Positions 1 to 8,857 of a DNA stretch of 64,000 nt are shown here, in pieces. Below the pieces are notes generated by a model. That model had not been told where the DNA came from, made no database searches, and saw only the letters and a program-made list of their open reading frames with translations. A program made the translations under genes and the position numbers. Origin of the DNA: Qipengyuania xiapuensis (GTDB lineage Bacteria > Pseudomonadota > Alphaproteobacteria > Sphingomonadales > Sphingomonadaceae); the NCBI RefSeq assembly GCF_019711395.1, contig NZ_JAIGNL010000002.1, forward strand, positions 1 through 64,000. Direction: 5' to 3'. Positions within the stretch are counted from its first letter, which is position 1; the number at the start of each line of letters is the position of its first letter.

Positions 1-2
1 GT

Positions 3-77
3 GGCCCGTTCGTCTAGCGGTTAGGACGCGGCCCTTTCACGGCTGAAACACGGGTTCGATTCCCGTACGGGTCACCA
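3..77 (+). tRNA. tRNA-Glu (anticodon TTC)
   Basis: A complete cloverleaf can be folded. The 7-bp acceptor stem GGCCCGT pairs with ACGGGTC, with one G-U pair. The anticodon stem CGGCC/GGCTG encloses the loop CTTTCAC, which gives anticodon TTC at positions 36-38. The T-loop is TTCGATT and a genomically encoded CCA ends at 77. It decodes GAA and GAG. No terminator is visible before phoR. Confidence 0.95.
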
Positions 78-145
78 CTTCTTGCATGACAATTTGATCA
101 CTGCACTAGCGCGGCACGCGTCGCCTCGCTAAGCGCGTTTGCGCA

Positions 146-1324
146 ATGAGCGAGCGCCCCTTCCCCTGGCACGGTTTTGCCCTGGCGATCGCGACGGCCA
201 TCGGCCTCATGGTCCTTGGCATGCCGGTATTGCCGATTCTCCTCATGTTGCTGGTCTGGGCGGGCTCCCTGTGGCTCGTCGGCGCTCCACCGCCGCCACC
301 AGCAGAGAAGAACGGCAACGGTGTCATCTCGCGCGACACGATGGGCGACCTGTTCGAGCATTCGGAGGCCCCCGTCATTGTAACCGATGCGGGACGCGTG
401 ATCATCGCCAACCTTGCCGCGCGCCGCCTTCTGGGCGCGCATATCCTCGGACAGGACGTCAGGATGGCGCTGCGCCAGCCTGAGGCCGTGCGTCTCCTCG
501 AAAGCGGTGAGGATGGTGTCGCGGTCATCCGCGGAATTGCCCGGCGCCGCGATATCTGGCGGATCGCGCGCAAGAAGATGGACGGCGGGCTCGCCATTAT
601 CGAATTCGTCAACCGTACCGCTGAAGCCGACATCAGCCGCGCTCACACCGATTTCGTCGCCAATGCGAGTCACGAGCTGCGAACGCCGCTCGCATCGATC
701 CTCGGCTACGTCGAGACGCTGCGCGAAGACGTGGATGATCTCGATCCCAAGATGGCCGACAAGTTCCTCGGGACGATCCAGAAGGAAGGACAGCGGCTGC
801 AGCAGCTGATCAGCGACCTCATGTCGCTGTCGCGCATCGAGGCCGAGAAGCACGACCTTCCCGACGAGACGATCGACCTCTCCAAGCTGGTCGACCGTGC
901 GGCGCGCGATGCGGCGGGAGACCGCGCGGATCGCCTGGACATCGAATCGCACGGCGATTTCTCGGTCACGGGCGATGCCCAGCAACTGGAGCAGCTGGTT
1001 CGCAACCTCGTCGACAACGGCCTCAAATACGGGGCGGCCGACCAGCAGGTGACAATCCGTCTACAGCCGCAGGGAAGCAAGCGTGTCCAGCTGTCGGTGC
1101 AGGATCGGGGTGACGGAATTCCGCCCGAACACCTGCCCCACCTGACCCGTCGCTTTTATCGCACCGATCCCGGTCGCAGCCGCGCCTCGGGCGGCACGGG
1201 CCTCGGCCTCGCCATCGTGAAACACATCGTCGAGCGCCATCGCGGCAGGCTGGCGATCGAAAGCACGGTGGGCGAAGGAACGAGGGTCAAGGTCACGCTC
1301 CCGCTCGCCGACCAGGCTGAGTAA
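146..1324 (+). CDS. phoR: Phosphate regulon sensor histidine kinase PhoR
   Basis: This is the membrane histidine kinase that senses the state of the Pst transporter and phosphorylates PhoB. The 392-residue protein has a hydrophobic N-terminus (about residues 10-46, one or two membrane segments), a PAS-like region at about 65-160, and the H-box SHELRTPL with phospho-acceptor His176. An N-box (RNLVDNGLKYG), G1 (DRGDGIP) and G2 (GGTGLGLAIV) complete the ATPase domain. It lies at the head of a porin-pst-phoU-phoB cluster, apart from its partner phoB at the far end. In many proteobacteria phoB and phoR are adjacent, so the arrangement is slightly unusual. No Pho box is visible upstream. The assignment rests on domains plus context. 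Confidence 0.93.
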   Translation: MSERPFPWHGFALAIATAIGLMVLGMPVLPILLMLLVWAGSLWLVGAPPPPPAEKNGNGVISRDTMGDLFEHSEAPVIVTDAGRVIIANLAARRLLGAHILGQDVRMALRQPEAVRLLESGEDGVAVIRGIARRRDIWRIARKKMDGGLAIIEFVNRTAEADISRAHTDFVANASHELRTPLASILGYVETLREDVDDLDPKMADKFLGTIQKEGQRLQQLISDLMSLSRIEAEKHDLPDETIDLSKLVDRAARDAAGDRADRLDIESHGDFSVTGDAQQLEQLVRNLVDNGLKYGAADQQVTIRLQPQGSKRVQLSVQDRGDGIPPEHLPHLTRRFYRTDPGRSRASGGTGLGLAIVKHIVERHRGRLAIESTVGEGTRVKVTLPLADQAE

Positions 1325-1384
1325 TTTTATTATACAGTCGTGAAATCAGCGCGTTGGCAGTGCGCAACGTAATTCCGTCGCAAT

Positions 1385-1413
1385 GCGTCACATAGCTGTA
1401 ACAGAGCCGTCAT
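1385..1413 (+). promoter_or_regulatory. Pho box upstream of the porin gene
   Basis: Three 7-bp units, GCGTCAC (1385-1391), CTGTAAC (1396-1402) and CCGTCAT (1407-1413), are separated by exactly 4 bp and so repeat every 11 bp. PhoB binds tandem units resembling CTGTCAT with this spacing. The box lies 41 bp before the porin start, where PhoB would replace the -35 element. The binding itself is inferred. Confidence 0.75.
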
Positions 1414-1454
1414 ATCCGCGTCTCCGGATCGTAACTCTGTAAAGGATTCGACAC

Positions 1455-2810
1455 ATGAAATCCGCATTCCGGCTCTCCGTCGTCGCAGCGGCTCTGAGCT
1501 GCACCATCGCTACTCCTGTTTTCGCGCAGGATTCTGCTCCTACCGCCGAGGAAGAGCTCGCGGAAATGCGCGCCCAGCTCCAGGCTCTCGTCTCGCGTAT
1601 CGACCAGCTCGAAGGCGAACTCGCCGCTACCAAGGCTGAGAACGAGGCGCAGGACACAGTCATCGCCGCCAACACCGAAGCGGCTGCAAAGCCCGCACCG
1701 GAACCGGCACCTGCGGCCGAGCTCGAGAAAAAGGATGGCTGGAGCTTCAAGCCCCGTGGCCGCTTGATGTTCGATGCAGGCACGATCGGCGCCCCCGAAT
1801 CGACCGGCGCTGACGACGGTTTCGGCAATGAAGTCCGCCGCGCGCGTCTCGGCGCCTCGGGCGACCTGCCGGGGGGCTTCGGCTACAAGTTCGAACTCGA
1901 TTTCGCGGGCAATGAAGTCGAGGCGGCCGACGCCATCCTGACTTACGAAACCGGCGACGCGGAAATCGCAGTCGGTCATCACAACAACTTCCAGTCGCTC
2001 GAAGAGCTGACCAGCTCGCTGCACACCAGCTTCATCGAACGCGCCGCCTTTACCGATGCCTTCGGTTTCGAGCGCCGGATCGGTGCTTCGGTCAGCTTCA
2101 ACAGCGGCATCGTCCTCGCGCAGGCGGGCGTCTTCACCGACAATTTCGACGATACCGGCACGGACAACCGCGGTTTCGACGGTCGTCTCGTTGTCATGCC
2201 GAAGATGGGCGATACCCAGTTCCACCTCGGTGGCTCGCTGCACTTCAACGAGCTCGGCGAGGACGACGCCACGGTTCGCTATCGCCAGCGTCCCTTCGTC
2301 CACTTCACCTCGACCCGCTTCGTGAACACCGGCAACCTCGATGCCGACAGCGAATTCGGTGCAGGCGTCGAAGCAGCCGTGATCTCGGGACCGTTCCACG
2401 CAGCAGCTGAAGGCTACTGGCAGAACGTCGACATGCCGCTTGCAATGGAAAACCCGACCTTCTTCGGCGGCTATGTCGAAGCCGGCTACTTCCTCACCAA
2501 AGGTGACAGCCGCGGCTACAAGGGCGGCAAGTTCGACCGCGTGAAGCCGGAAAATCCGCTGGGTAACGGCGGCATCGGTTCGGTGCAGTTCAACCTGCGC
2601 TACGACCATCTCGACCTGAACGATGCCGGCATTCTCGGCGGCGTGCAGAACGGCTACCAGGCCTCGCTGATCTGGAAGCCTGCATCGAACACCCTGTTCG
2701 GCATCAACTACGGCCGGATGGACTACACGGACGCCGTCCTGCCGACGGCTAGCGGCGACACCGATTACGGCGTCGACGCCTTCGGAATTCGCGCACAGGT
2801 CGATTTCTGA
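1455..2810 (+). CDS. Phosphate-selective porin (OprP/OprO family)
   Basis: This outer-membrane channel should admit phosphate or polyphosphate during starvation. The 451-residue precursor begins with a signal peptide (about residues 1-25, ending VFA-Q). A coiled-coil stretch follows (about 30-75, rich in E, L, A and Q, typical of the N-terminal trimer coil of these porins), then a Pro/Ala linker. The rest is a long series of alternating amphipathic segments ending in aromatic VDF, the usual beta-barrel C-terminus. The RBS AAAGGA lies at 1441. Position between phoR and pstS and the Pho box upstream support the assignment. The exact substrate cannot be read from sequence. Confidence 0.88.
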   Translation: MKSAFRLSVVAAALSCTIATPVFAQDSAPTAEEELAEMRAQLQALVSRIDQLEGELAATKAENEAQDTVIAANTEAAAKPAPEPAPAAELEKKDGWSFKPRGRLMFDAGTIGAPESTGADDGFGNEVRRARLGASGDLPGGFGYKFELDFAGNEVEAADAILTYETGDAEIAVGHHNNFQSLEELTSSLHTSFIERAAFTDAFGFERRIGASVSFNSGIVLAQAGVFTDNFDDTGTDNRGFDGRLVVMPKMGDTQFHLGGSLHFNELGEDDATVRYRQRPFVHFTSTRFVNTGNLDADSEFGAGVEAAVISGPFHAAAEGYWQNVDMPLAMENPTFFGGYVEAGYFLTKGDSRGYKGGKFDRVKPENPLGNGGIGSVQFNLRYDHLDLNDAGILGGVQNGYQASLIWKPASNTLFGINYGRMDYTDAVLPTASGDTDYGVDAFGIRAQVDF

Positions 2811-2822
2811 TCACAATGCCGT

Positions 2823-2856
2823 TATGGGGCCGCCAGAAGATTCGTGCGGCCCCATA
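2823..2856 (+). terminator. Hairpin between the porin gene and pstS
   Basis: A perfect 11-bp stem TATGGGGCCGC / GCGGCCCCATA with a 12-nt loop follows the porin stop codon by 12 nt. There is no T-run after it, so it may act as a weak or factor-assisted terminator, or as an mRNA 3'-end stabiliser. Confidence 0.5.
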
Positions 2857-2860
2857 GCGA

Positions 2861-2889
2861 AAGTCACACTCTTGTCGTCAACACGTAAC
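2861..2889 (+). promoter_or_regulatory. Pho box upstream of pstS
   Basis: Three degenerate 7-bp units, AAGTCAC (2861-2867), TTGTCGT (2872-2878) and ACGTAAC (2883-2889), lie at 11-bp spacing. This is the same architecture as the other two boxes in the cluster. The site sits 48 bp before the pstS start and would drive pstSCAB-phoU under low phosphate. Confidence 0.7.
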
Positions 2890-2937
2890 AATTTCGCGCT
2901 TCTGCGCGGCTAGTGGACACCTAAGGGGTACTTACTC

Positions 2938-3984
2938 ATGACCAAGACTTTCAAATTCGCAATCGCCACCGCTTCGGCCCTGGCTCTCGCCGCTTGTGGC
3001 GGCAACGATGCTGGCGGCGGCGCTGCCCGCGACCAGATCAAGGCCGTCGGCTCGTCGACCGTCTATCCGTTCGCCAAGGCGGTTTCGGAAACCTTCGCCC
3101 GCTCGAACCCCGACTTCAAGTCGCCGATCATCGAATCGACCGGCACGGGCGGCGGCATGAAGCTGTTCTGCGCCGGCATCGGCCCCGAAACCCCCGACAT
3201 CTCGGGCGCGTCGCGCCGCATGAAGGCCAGCGAATTCGCTGACTGCCAGGCAAACGGCGTCACCGACATCATCGAGATCCAGGTCGGCCTCGACGGCATC
3301 GCACTCGCTTCGGCGCAGGGCGGCATCACCATGAACCTGACGCCCAAGATGGTCTACGAAGCGCTTGCCGCTTCGCCCTACGGCGGCGAGCAGACCAACG
3401 AGACCTGGTCGGACGTCGATCCTTCGCTCCCGAACCAGCCGATCCTCGTCTACGGTCCGCCGAGCACCTCGGGTACGCGCGACGCTCTCAAGGAACTGAT
3501 CCTCGAAGCCGGTTGCAAGTCCAACGAAGACATGAGCGCGCTCAAGGAAAGCGACGAAGACCGCTACGACCAGATCTGCACCGAAGTGCGCAGCGACGGC
3601 CGCTATGTCGACCAGGGCGAGCAGGACAACCTCATCGTCCAGAAGATCGAAGGCAATCCCAATGCTGTGGGTATCTTTGGCTATTCCTATCTTGAGGAAA
3701 ATGCCGACAAGGTGCAGGGCCTCAACATGAACGGCGTTGCCCCGACCTACGAGAACATCGCCAGCTTCGAATATCCGGGCGCCCGTCCGCTCTTCATCTA
3801 CGTCAAGAAGGCCCACCTCGATGCCATCCCCGGCCTCAAGGAATTCCTCGGCCAGTGGACGCAGATGTGGGACCGTGACGGCGAGCTCGCCAAGATCGGC
3901 CTCGTTGCCAACCCCGAGGACGTAAGGGAGCGCGCACTTTCGGCCGCAACCAACTACGACACCCTCGACGGTTCCGAGCTCTAA
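2938..3984 (+). CDS. pstS: Phosphate ABC transporter substrate-binding protein PstS
   Basis: This is the high-affinity phosphate-binding protein that feeds the PstCAB importer. The 348-residue protein carries a lipoprotein signal with lipobox L-A-A-C (Cys20), so it should be a lipid-anchored rather than free periplasmic form. The mature part opens with AVGSSTVYPFAKAV, the conserved phosphate-contacting segment, and has ESTGTGGG and PSTSGTRD further on. All are PstS hallmarks. It is the first gene of pstSCAB-phoU and is preceded by a Pho box. The RBS region is GGGG at 2925-2928. Confidence 0.95.
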   Translation: MTKTFKFAIATASALALAACGGNDAGGGAARDQIKAVGSSTVYPFAKAVSETFARSNPDFKSPIIESTGTGGGMKLFCAGIGPETPDISGASRRMKASEFADCQANGVTDIIEIQVGLDGIALASAQGGITMNLTPKMVYEALAASPYGGEQTNETWSDVDPSLPNQPILVYGPPSTSGTRDALKELILEAGCKSNEDMSALKESDEDRYDQICTEVRSDGRYVDQGEQDNLIVQKIEGNPNAVGIFGYSYLEENADKVQGLNMNGVAPTYENIASFEYPGARPLFIYVKKAHLDAIPGLKEFLGQWTQMWDRDGELAKIGLVANPEDVRERALSAATNYDTLDGSEL

Positions 3985-4005
3985 TAGGGAATACATGCAC
4001 TCACG

Positions 4006-5391
4006 ATGTCGCTGACCATTCTGCTCCTCCTGGCCCTCGGGCTCGGGCTCGCCGGATGGTTGGCGGCTCGTGCGCGTGCATGGACCTTCCGGCGCGCGAG
4101 CCCCGACGGGCGGCTCGCGAGCCTTCCCACCTACCACGCGTGGTATGTCGCGCTGTGGATCGTTCTGCCCGTCCTCATTTTCATCGCGGCCTGGGGCGCA
4201 ATTGCGCCCGGCCTCGTCACGCAGTCGGTGCTCTCCAGCCCGGCTGCCGACCAGCTTCCCGCCTTCGGCTTCCAGCGTCAGACGATCCTCAACGAGGCCC
4301 GCGCTGTCGCAACGGGCGCGGCACAGGGCGTGTTCAACCCGCTCGCGAGGGAGTTCGTCGAACCCTATCGCGAGGCCATCAGCCGCTATAACTGGATCGG
4401 CATCATCACGACGCTGCTGATCGCCTTCCTCAGCGGCGTGTATTCCTTCCTGCGATTGAAGCCCGATTTCGCGGCGCGCAACCGCGTGGAAAAGATCGTC
4501 ATGGCGATCCTGCTGGCTGCCTCGCTGGTCGCGATCCTGACCACGCTGGGCATCTTCGTCAGCCTCGTCTTCGAGACGATCCGCTTCTTCGGCATGGTTT
4601 CGCCCATCGACTTCCTGTTCGGCACCCACTGGGGTCCGGACCCGATGGCCAACCCGGACAATCCCGATGCCAGCCGCTACGGCGCGGTGCCGCTGTTCTG
4701 GGGCACGCTGTTCATCGGCGCGATCATCGCGATGATCGTTGCGATCCCGCTCGGATTGATGAGTGCGGTGTACCTCACGCAGTACGCAAACCCGCGCGTT
4801 CGCGCCTGGGTGAAGCCTGCGCTCGAAATCCTCGCCGGTGTCCCGACCGTGGTTTACGGCTATTTCGCCGCCCTCACGATTGCTCCCGCGATCCGCGATT
4901 TCGCCATTTCGATCGGCATCTCGAACGCCTCGAGCGAAAGCGCGCTTGCCGCGGGCCTCATTATGGGCGTGATGATCATCCCGTTCGTCTCCTCGATGGC
5001 CGATGACAGCATTGCCGCCGTCCCGCAGGCGATGCGCGACGGCAGCCTCGCCATGGGTGCGACCACCAACGAGACCATCCGCCGCGTCCTCATCCCGGCC
5101 GCACTTCCCGGCATCGTCGCGGGCATCATGCTCGCAATCAGCCGCGCAATCGGCGAAACGATGATCGTGGTGATGGCCGCCTCGACTGCGGCAAACCTGA
5201 GCGCCAACCCGCTCGACCGAATGACCACGGTGACGGTCCAGATCGTCAAGATGCTGACCGGTGAAGGCAGCTTCGACCATCCCGCAACGCTGAGCGCGTT
5301 TGCGCTGGGCTTCGTGCTGTTCCTCGTCACCCTCGGCCTCAACTTCATCGCCCTGCGCGTCGTGAAAAGGTTCCGCGAAGCTTATGAGTGA
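4006..5391 (+). CDS. pstC: Phosphate ABC transporter permease PstC
   Basis: This is an inner-membrane permease subunit that pairs with PstA. The 461-residue protein is longer than E. coli PstC (about 320). The extra length is an N-terminal membrane segment (1-20), a second one (about 48-68) and a soluble loop before the transporter core. This extended form is common in alphaproteobacteria. The core has about six membrane helices and the cytoplasmic coupling loop with AISRAIGETMIV near residues 378-389. It starts 21 nt after pstS and overlaps pstA by 8 nt (5384-5391), which indicates translational coupling. Confidence 0.94.
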   Translation: MSLTILLLLALGLGLAGWLAARARAWTFRRASPDGRLASLPTYHAWYVALWIVLPVLIFIAAWGAIAPGLVTQSVLSSPAADQLPAFGFQRQTILNEARAVATGAAQGVFNPLAREFVEPYREAISRYNWIGIITTLLIAFLSGVYSFLRLKPDFAARNRVEKIVMAILLAASLVAILTTLGIFVSLVFETIRFFGMVSPIDFLFGTHWGPDPMANPDNPDASRYGAVPLFWGTLFIGAIIAMIVAIPLGLMSAVYLTQYANPRVRAWVKPALEILAGVPTVVYGYFAALTIAPAIRDFAISIGISNASSESALAAGLIMGVMIIPFVSSMADDSIAAVPQAMRDGSLAMGATTNETIRRVLIPAALPGIVAGIMLAISRAIGETMIVVMAASTAANLSANPLDRMTTVTVQIVKMLTGEGSFDHPATLSAFALGFVLFLVTLGLNFIALRVVKRFREAYE

Positions 5392-6634
5392 GCACATCGC
5401 CCCCACGCGCACGCCCGCTTTCGAAGCGCGGCTCAAGAAGCGTTACGCAGCCGAGAAGCGGTTCAAGGCTATCGGCCTGAGCGCCATCGTGTTCTCGATC
5501 GCCGTGCTCATCTATCTGCTCGGGTCGATGACGCTCAACGGCATCGGCGGCTTCCAGCGCGCCGAAGTCGAAGTCCAGATCGACTTCACGCAGGCCGGTC
5601 TCTCCGCCGATCCAGCGCTGATGGGCACGCAAGAAGGCGTTCGCTCGCTCGAATCGCAGGGGCTTCCGGACGTCGTCGACTATTTTGCCACGGAATCGCT
5701 CGGTGACGAGGGCGCCGAGGAAATCAGCGGCCAGGCGTGGCGCCAGGTCGCGGCAGAGATCGCGGCAGATCCGGGCATTCTCGAGCGGCAGGCGACATTC
5801 TGGCTTCCCGCAAGCGCAGACCTCGCCTCCGGCTATGCTGGCGAGGGATCGCAGGACATGCGCGAACTCGCAGCGCAACTCGCCTCTGAAGGAAAGCTAG
5901 AGAAAAATTTCGACGCCGGATTCTTTTCCCGTGCTGACGCTACCAATCCCCAGGAAGTCGGTATCTGGGGTGCGCTCATGGGCTCGATCCTGACGATGAT
6001 CGTGACGCTGGCACTGGCGTTCCCGATCGGCGTGCTGGCCGCGCTCTACCTCGAAGAGTATGCGCCCAAGAACAAGTGGACCGACCTGATCGAGCTATCG
6101 ATCAACAACCTTGCGGCCGTGCCTTCGATCATCTTCGGCCTTCTCGGCCTAGCGGTCTTCCTGACGATCTTCCCGAGCTACCGTTCTGCTCCGCTGATCG
6201 GCGGTATGACGCTGGCGCTCATGACAATGCCGGTCATCGTCATCGCGGGTCGCAATGCGATCAAGGCCGTTCCCCCCAGCATCCGCGACGGTGCCCTCGC
6301 CATCGGCGCGAGCCCTGTGCAGGTGGTCTTCCACCACGTGCTGCCGCTCGCCCTGCCCGGCATCCTGACCGGTACCATCATCGGCATGGCCCGCGCGCTG
6401 GGTGAAACCGCTCCGCTGCTCATGATCGGTATGCGCGCCTTCGTCGCCTCGCCGCCCGACAGCTTTACCGCACCGGCTACCGTGCTCCCGATGCAAATCT
6501 TTCTCTGGTCGGACGAAATCGACCGCGGCTTCGTCGAACGTACGAGCGCTGCTATCATCGTCCTCCTGCTGTTCCTCCTGCTGATGAACGGCCTCGCCAT
6601 TTACCTGCGCAACAAGTTCGAGAAAACGTGGTGA
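5384..6634 (+). CDS. pstA: Phosphate ABC transporter permease PstA
   Basis: This is the second permease subunit of the Pst importer. The 416-residue protein has an N-terminal membrane segment (about 30-50) followed by a soluble periplasmic domain (about 55-190) that is absent from E. coli PstA. The conserved permease core then includes [17 protein letters not shown] and the coupling-loop sequence [13 protein letters not shown]. It overlaps pstC upstream by 8 nt and the first pstB start codon downstream by 7 nt. The paired periplasmic additions on PstC and PstA probably contact each other or PstS, but this is inference. Confidence 0.94.
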   Translation: MSEHIAPTRTPAFEARLKKRYAAEKRFKAIGLSAIVFSIAVLIYLLGSMTLNGIGGFQRAEVEVQIDFTQAGLSADPALMGTQEGVRSLESQGLPDVVDYFATESLGDEGAEEISGQAWRQVAAEIAADPGILERQATFWLPASADLASGYAGEGSQDMRELAAQLASEGKLEKNFDAGFFSRADATNPQEVGIWGALMGSILTMIVTLALAFPIGVLAALYLEEYAPKNKWTDLIELSINNLAAVPSIIFGLLGLAVFLTIFPSYRSAPLIGGMTLALMTMPVIVIAGRNAIKAVPPSIRDGALAIGASPVQVVFHHVLPLALPGILTGTIIGMARALGETAPLLMIGMRAFVASPPDSFTAPATVLPMQIFLWSDEIDRGFVERTSAAIIVLLLFLLLMNGLAIYLRNKFEKTW

Positions 6635-7419
6635 CTGTAGTTCACGAAAACCTTGAGAACACCGACGCCAAGATGAGCGCACGGGACGTTTCCGTATTCT
6701 ACGGAGACAAGAAGGCGATCGACAACGTGTCGATCGATATCCCGACCGAATACGTCACGGCATTCATCGGCCCCTCGGGCTGCGGCAAGTCGACCTTCCT
6801 GCGTTCGCTGAACCGCATGAACGACACGATCCCCTCGGCCCGCGTCGAAGGCACGATCATGCTCGACGGCGAAGACATTCACAGCCCGAGCCTCGATGTC
6901 GTGCAGCTTCGCGCACGCGTCGGCATGGTGTTCCAGAAGCCCAACCCCTTCCCGAAGTCGATCTATGAAAACATCGCCTACGGTCCGAAGATCCACGGCC
7001 TCGCAGAGGGTAAGGACGAGCTCGATGCGGTGGTCGAGAAGTCGCTTCGTCGCGCCGGCCTGTGGGAAGAGGTCAAGGATCGCCTCCAGGACAGCGGCAC
7101 CGCGCTGTCGGGCGGCCAGCAGCAGCGCCTGTGCATCGCACGCGCCATCGCGGTCGATCCGGAAGTGATCCTCATGGACGAGCCGTGCTCGGCTCTCGAC
7201 CCCATCGCGACCGCGAAGATCGAGGAATTGATCGACGAACTCAACGGTCGCTATGCGATCGTCATCGTCACCCACTCGATGCAGCAGGCTGCACGCGTCA
7301 GCCAGCGCACCGCGTTCTTCCACCTCGGAAAGATGGTGGAATATGGTCGCACATCTGACATATTTACCAATCCGATCGAACAGCGGACCCAGGACTACAT
7401 TACTGGTCGCTACGGATAA
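6628..7419 (+). CDS. pstB: Phosphate ABC transporter ATP-binding protein PstB
   Basis: This ATPase powers phosphate import and takes part with PhoU in signalling to PhoR. Walker A is GPSGCGKST (residues 48-56), the ABC signature is [16 protein letters not shown], and Walker B is [13 protein letters not shown] followed by the switch His in VTHSM. The length (263 aa) is normal. The chosen GTG at 6628 overlaps the end of pstA. GTG 6631 is out of frame, and ATG 6673 (residue 16, [11 protein letters not shown]) is a plausible alternative start that would leave a family-typical N-terminus. Confidence 0.95.
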   Translation: MVTVVHENLENTDAKMSARDVSVFYGDKKAIDNVSIDIPTEYVTAFIGPSGCGKSTFLRSLNRMNDTIPSARVEGTIMLDGEDIHSPSLDVVQLRARVGMVFQKPNPFPKSIYENIAYGPKIHGLAEGKDELDAVVEKSLRRAGLWEEVKDRLQDSGTALSGGQQQRLCIARAIAVDPEVILMDEPCSALDPIATAKIEELIDELNGRYAIVIVTHSMQQAARVSQRTAFFHLGKMVEYGRTSDIFTNPIEQRTQDYITGRYG

Positions 7420-7431
7420 GGCTTTGAGAAC

Positions 7432-8103
7432 ATGAACGAACATACCGTAAAAGCCTTCGACGAAGACATCACCCGCCTGCGCGGCCTGATCGCGGAAATG
7501 GGCGGGCTCGCCGAGGTGGCCATCCAGGAATCGCTCGACGCCCTCGTGAAGGGTGACGACGCGCTCGCCAAGAAAGTGGTCAAGGGCGACAAGAAGATCG
7601 ATGCGCTCGAAAGCGAGATCGACAAGCTTGCCGTGCGCATCATCGCGCTGCGCGCTCCCATGGCCGACGACCTTCGCGAAGTCATCGCGGCGCTCAAGAT
7701 CGCAGGCGTGGTCGAGCGTATCGGCGACTATTCGAAGAATATCGCCAAGGCGAGCCGCGAGATCGGCGACAACCGCAAGCAATTCGAACCGCTCACGCTT
7801 CTGCCCGCCATGGCCGAAGTTGCCAGCGAGATGGTCCACGACGTGCTGACCGCTTACGCTGCACGCGATCCCGAACTGGCAAAGGAAGTCATCGCGGCCG
7901 ACGAGAAGGTCGATGCCTTCTACAACTCGATCTTCCGCAACCTCGTCAGCCACATGGTCGAAAGCCCTGCGACGATCTCCAGCGCTGCCCAGCTGCTCTT
8001 CGTGGCGCGCAACCTCGAACGCATCGGCGACCATGCGACCAATGTTGCCGAAATGGTGCACTTCGCCGCGACGGGCACATATCCGCCCGACGAGGACGGC
8101 TGA
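7432..8103 (+). CDS. phoU: Phosphate signalling protein PhoU
   Basis: This cytoplasmic protein couples Pst transport to PhoR and represses PhoB output when phosphate is plentiful. The 223-residue protein is built from two tandem three-helix PhoU domains, each with an acidic metal-binding signature: ALRAPMADDLREVIAALKI near 74-92, and FVARNLERIGDHATNVAE near the C-terminus. It follows pstB by 12 nt. Its stop codon lies inside the Pho box of the next gene. Confidence 0.95.
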   Translation: MNEHTVKAFDEDITRLRGLIAEMGGLAEVAIQESLDALVKGDDALAKKVVKGDKKIDALESEIDKLAVRIIALRAPMADDLREVIAALKIAGVVERIGDYSKNIAKASREIGDNRKQFEPLTLLPAMAEVASEMVHDVLTAYAARDPELAKEVIAADEKVDAFYNSIFRNLVSHMVESPATISSAAQLLFVARNLERIGDHATNVAEMVHFAATGTYPPDEDG

Positions 8104-8128
8104 CACATAACTGTAGCCTGAGGGTCAT
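8100..8128 (+). promoter_or_regulatory. Pho box upstream of phoB
   Basis: Three units, CTGACAC (8100-8106), CTGTAGC (8111-8117) and GGGTCAT (8122-8128), have 11-bp periodicity and overlap the phoU stop codon. The site implies positive autoregulation of phoB from its own promoter inside the cluster. It also bears on the phoB start, because the 8135 GTG would lie upstream of any transcription start driven from this box. Confidence 0.7.
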
Positions 8129-8164
8129 ACTGCCGTGGCGAACACAAAGCAGGAAGGCGCGAAA

Positions 8165-8854
8165 GTGCAGGCAGGCAAGCTACTTCTGGTGGAGGATGAT
8201 CCCTCCCTCTCCGAGCTTCTCGAGTACCGTTTCACCAACGAGGGCTATGACGTCCGCGCGACAGCGGATGGCGACGAGGCACTGCTCCTCGCCTCGGAGG
8301 AAGTGCCCGATCTCGTCATTCTCGACTGGATGATCGAGGGCACCAGCGGCATCGAAGTCTGTCGCCGCCTCCGCCGCGAAAAGTCGACTGCGCATGTCCC
8401 GATCATCATGCTGACCGCCCGCGAGGCGGAGGACGATCGCATTCGCGGTCTCGAGACCGGCGCGGACGATTACCTAACCAAGCCGTTCTCGCCGCGCGAA
8501 CTGCTCGCACGAGTTGCCGCGGTGATGCGCCGTATCCGCCCGGTTCTCGCCGGTGAAGCGATTGAGGTCGGCGACCTCAAGCTCGACCCCGTCGCGCACA
8601 AGGTGACGCGCCGCGGCCAGCCGATGAAGCTGGGGCCGACCGAGTACCGCCTCCTCAAGTTCCTCATGGAAAGCCCCGGCCGCGTCTTCAGCCGCAACCA
8701 GCTGCTCGACGGCGTCTGGGGTACCGAGAGCGACATCGAACTGCGCACCGTCGACGTGCACATCCGCCGCCTGCGCAAGGCAATCGAGCTGGAAGGTGCC
8801 AAGGATCCCGTACGCACCGTGCGCAGCGCAGGGTATTCACTCGAAGCGGCCTGA
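8165..8854 (+). CDS. phoB: Phosphate regulon response regulator PhoB
   Basis: This OmpR-family activator binds Pho boxes after phosphorylation by PhoR. The receiver domain has the acidic pair VEDD, phospho-acceptor Asp in VILDWM (residue 54 with this start) and the conserved KPFSPRELLARV. The C-terminal winged helix contains LGPTEYRLLKFLM and TVDVHIRRLRKAIE. I chose GTG 8165 because AGGAAGG lies 8 nt upstream, the resulting 229 residues equal the length of E. coli PhoB, and the first GTG at 8135 would sit only 6 bp after a Pho box. The longer form (239 aa from 8135) remains possible. Confidence 0.93.
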   Translation: MQAGKLLLVEDDPSLSELLEYRFTNEGYDVRATADGDEALLLASEEVPDLVILDWMIEGTSGIEVCRRLRREKSTAHVPIIMLTAREAEDDRIRGLETGADDYLTKPFSPRELLARVAAVMRRIRPVLAGEAIEVGDLKLDPVAHKVTRRGQPMKLGPTEYRLLKFLMESPGRVFSRNQLLDGVWGTESDIELRTVDVHIRRLRKAIELEGAKDPVRTVRSAGYSLEAA

Positions 8855-8857
8855 CCG

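Noticed and set aside
167..182. TGGCAC-N4-TTGCC, resembling a sigma-54 promoter.
   Set aside because: The spacing is one base short, and it lies inside phoR coding sequence with no gene following.
2932..5436. A long open frame on the minus strand opposite pstS and pstC, and similar ones opposite dnaE2 (10498-12963 plus) and gap/tkt (47710-50421 plus).
   Set aside because: High GC with strong third-position bias leaves antisense frames open by chance. The predicted proteins are rich in Arg, His, Glu and Asp with no domain pattern, and the sense genes are certain.
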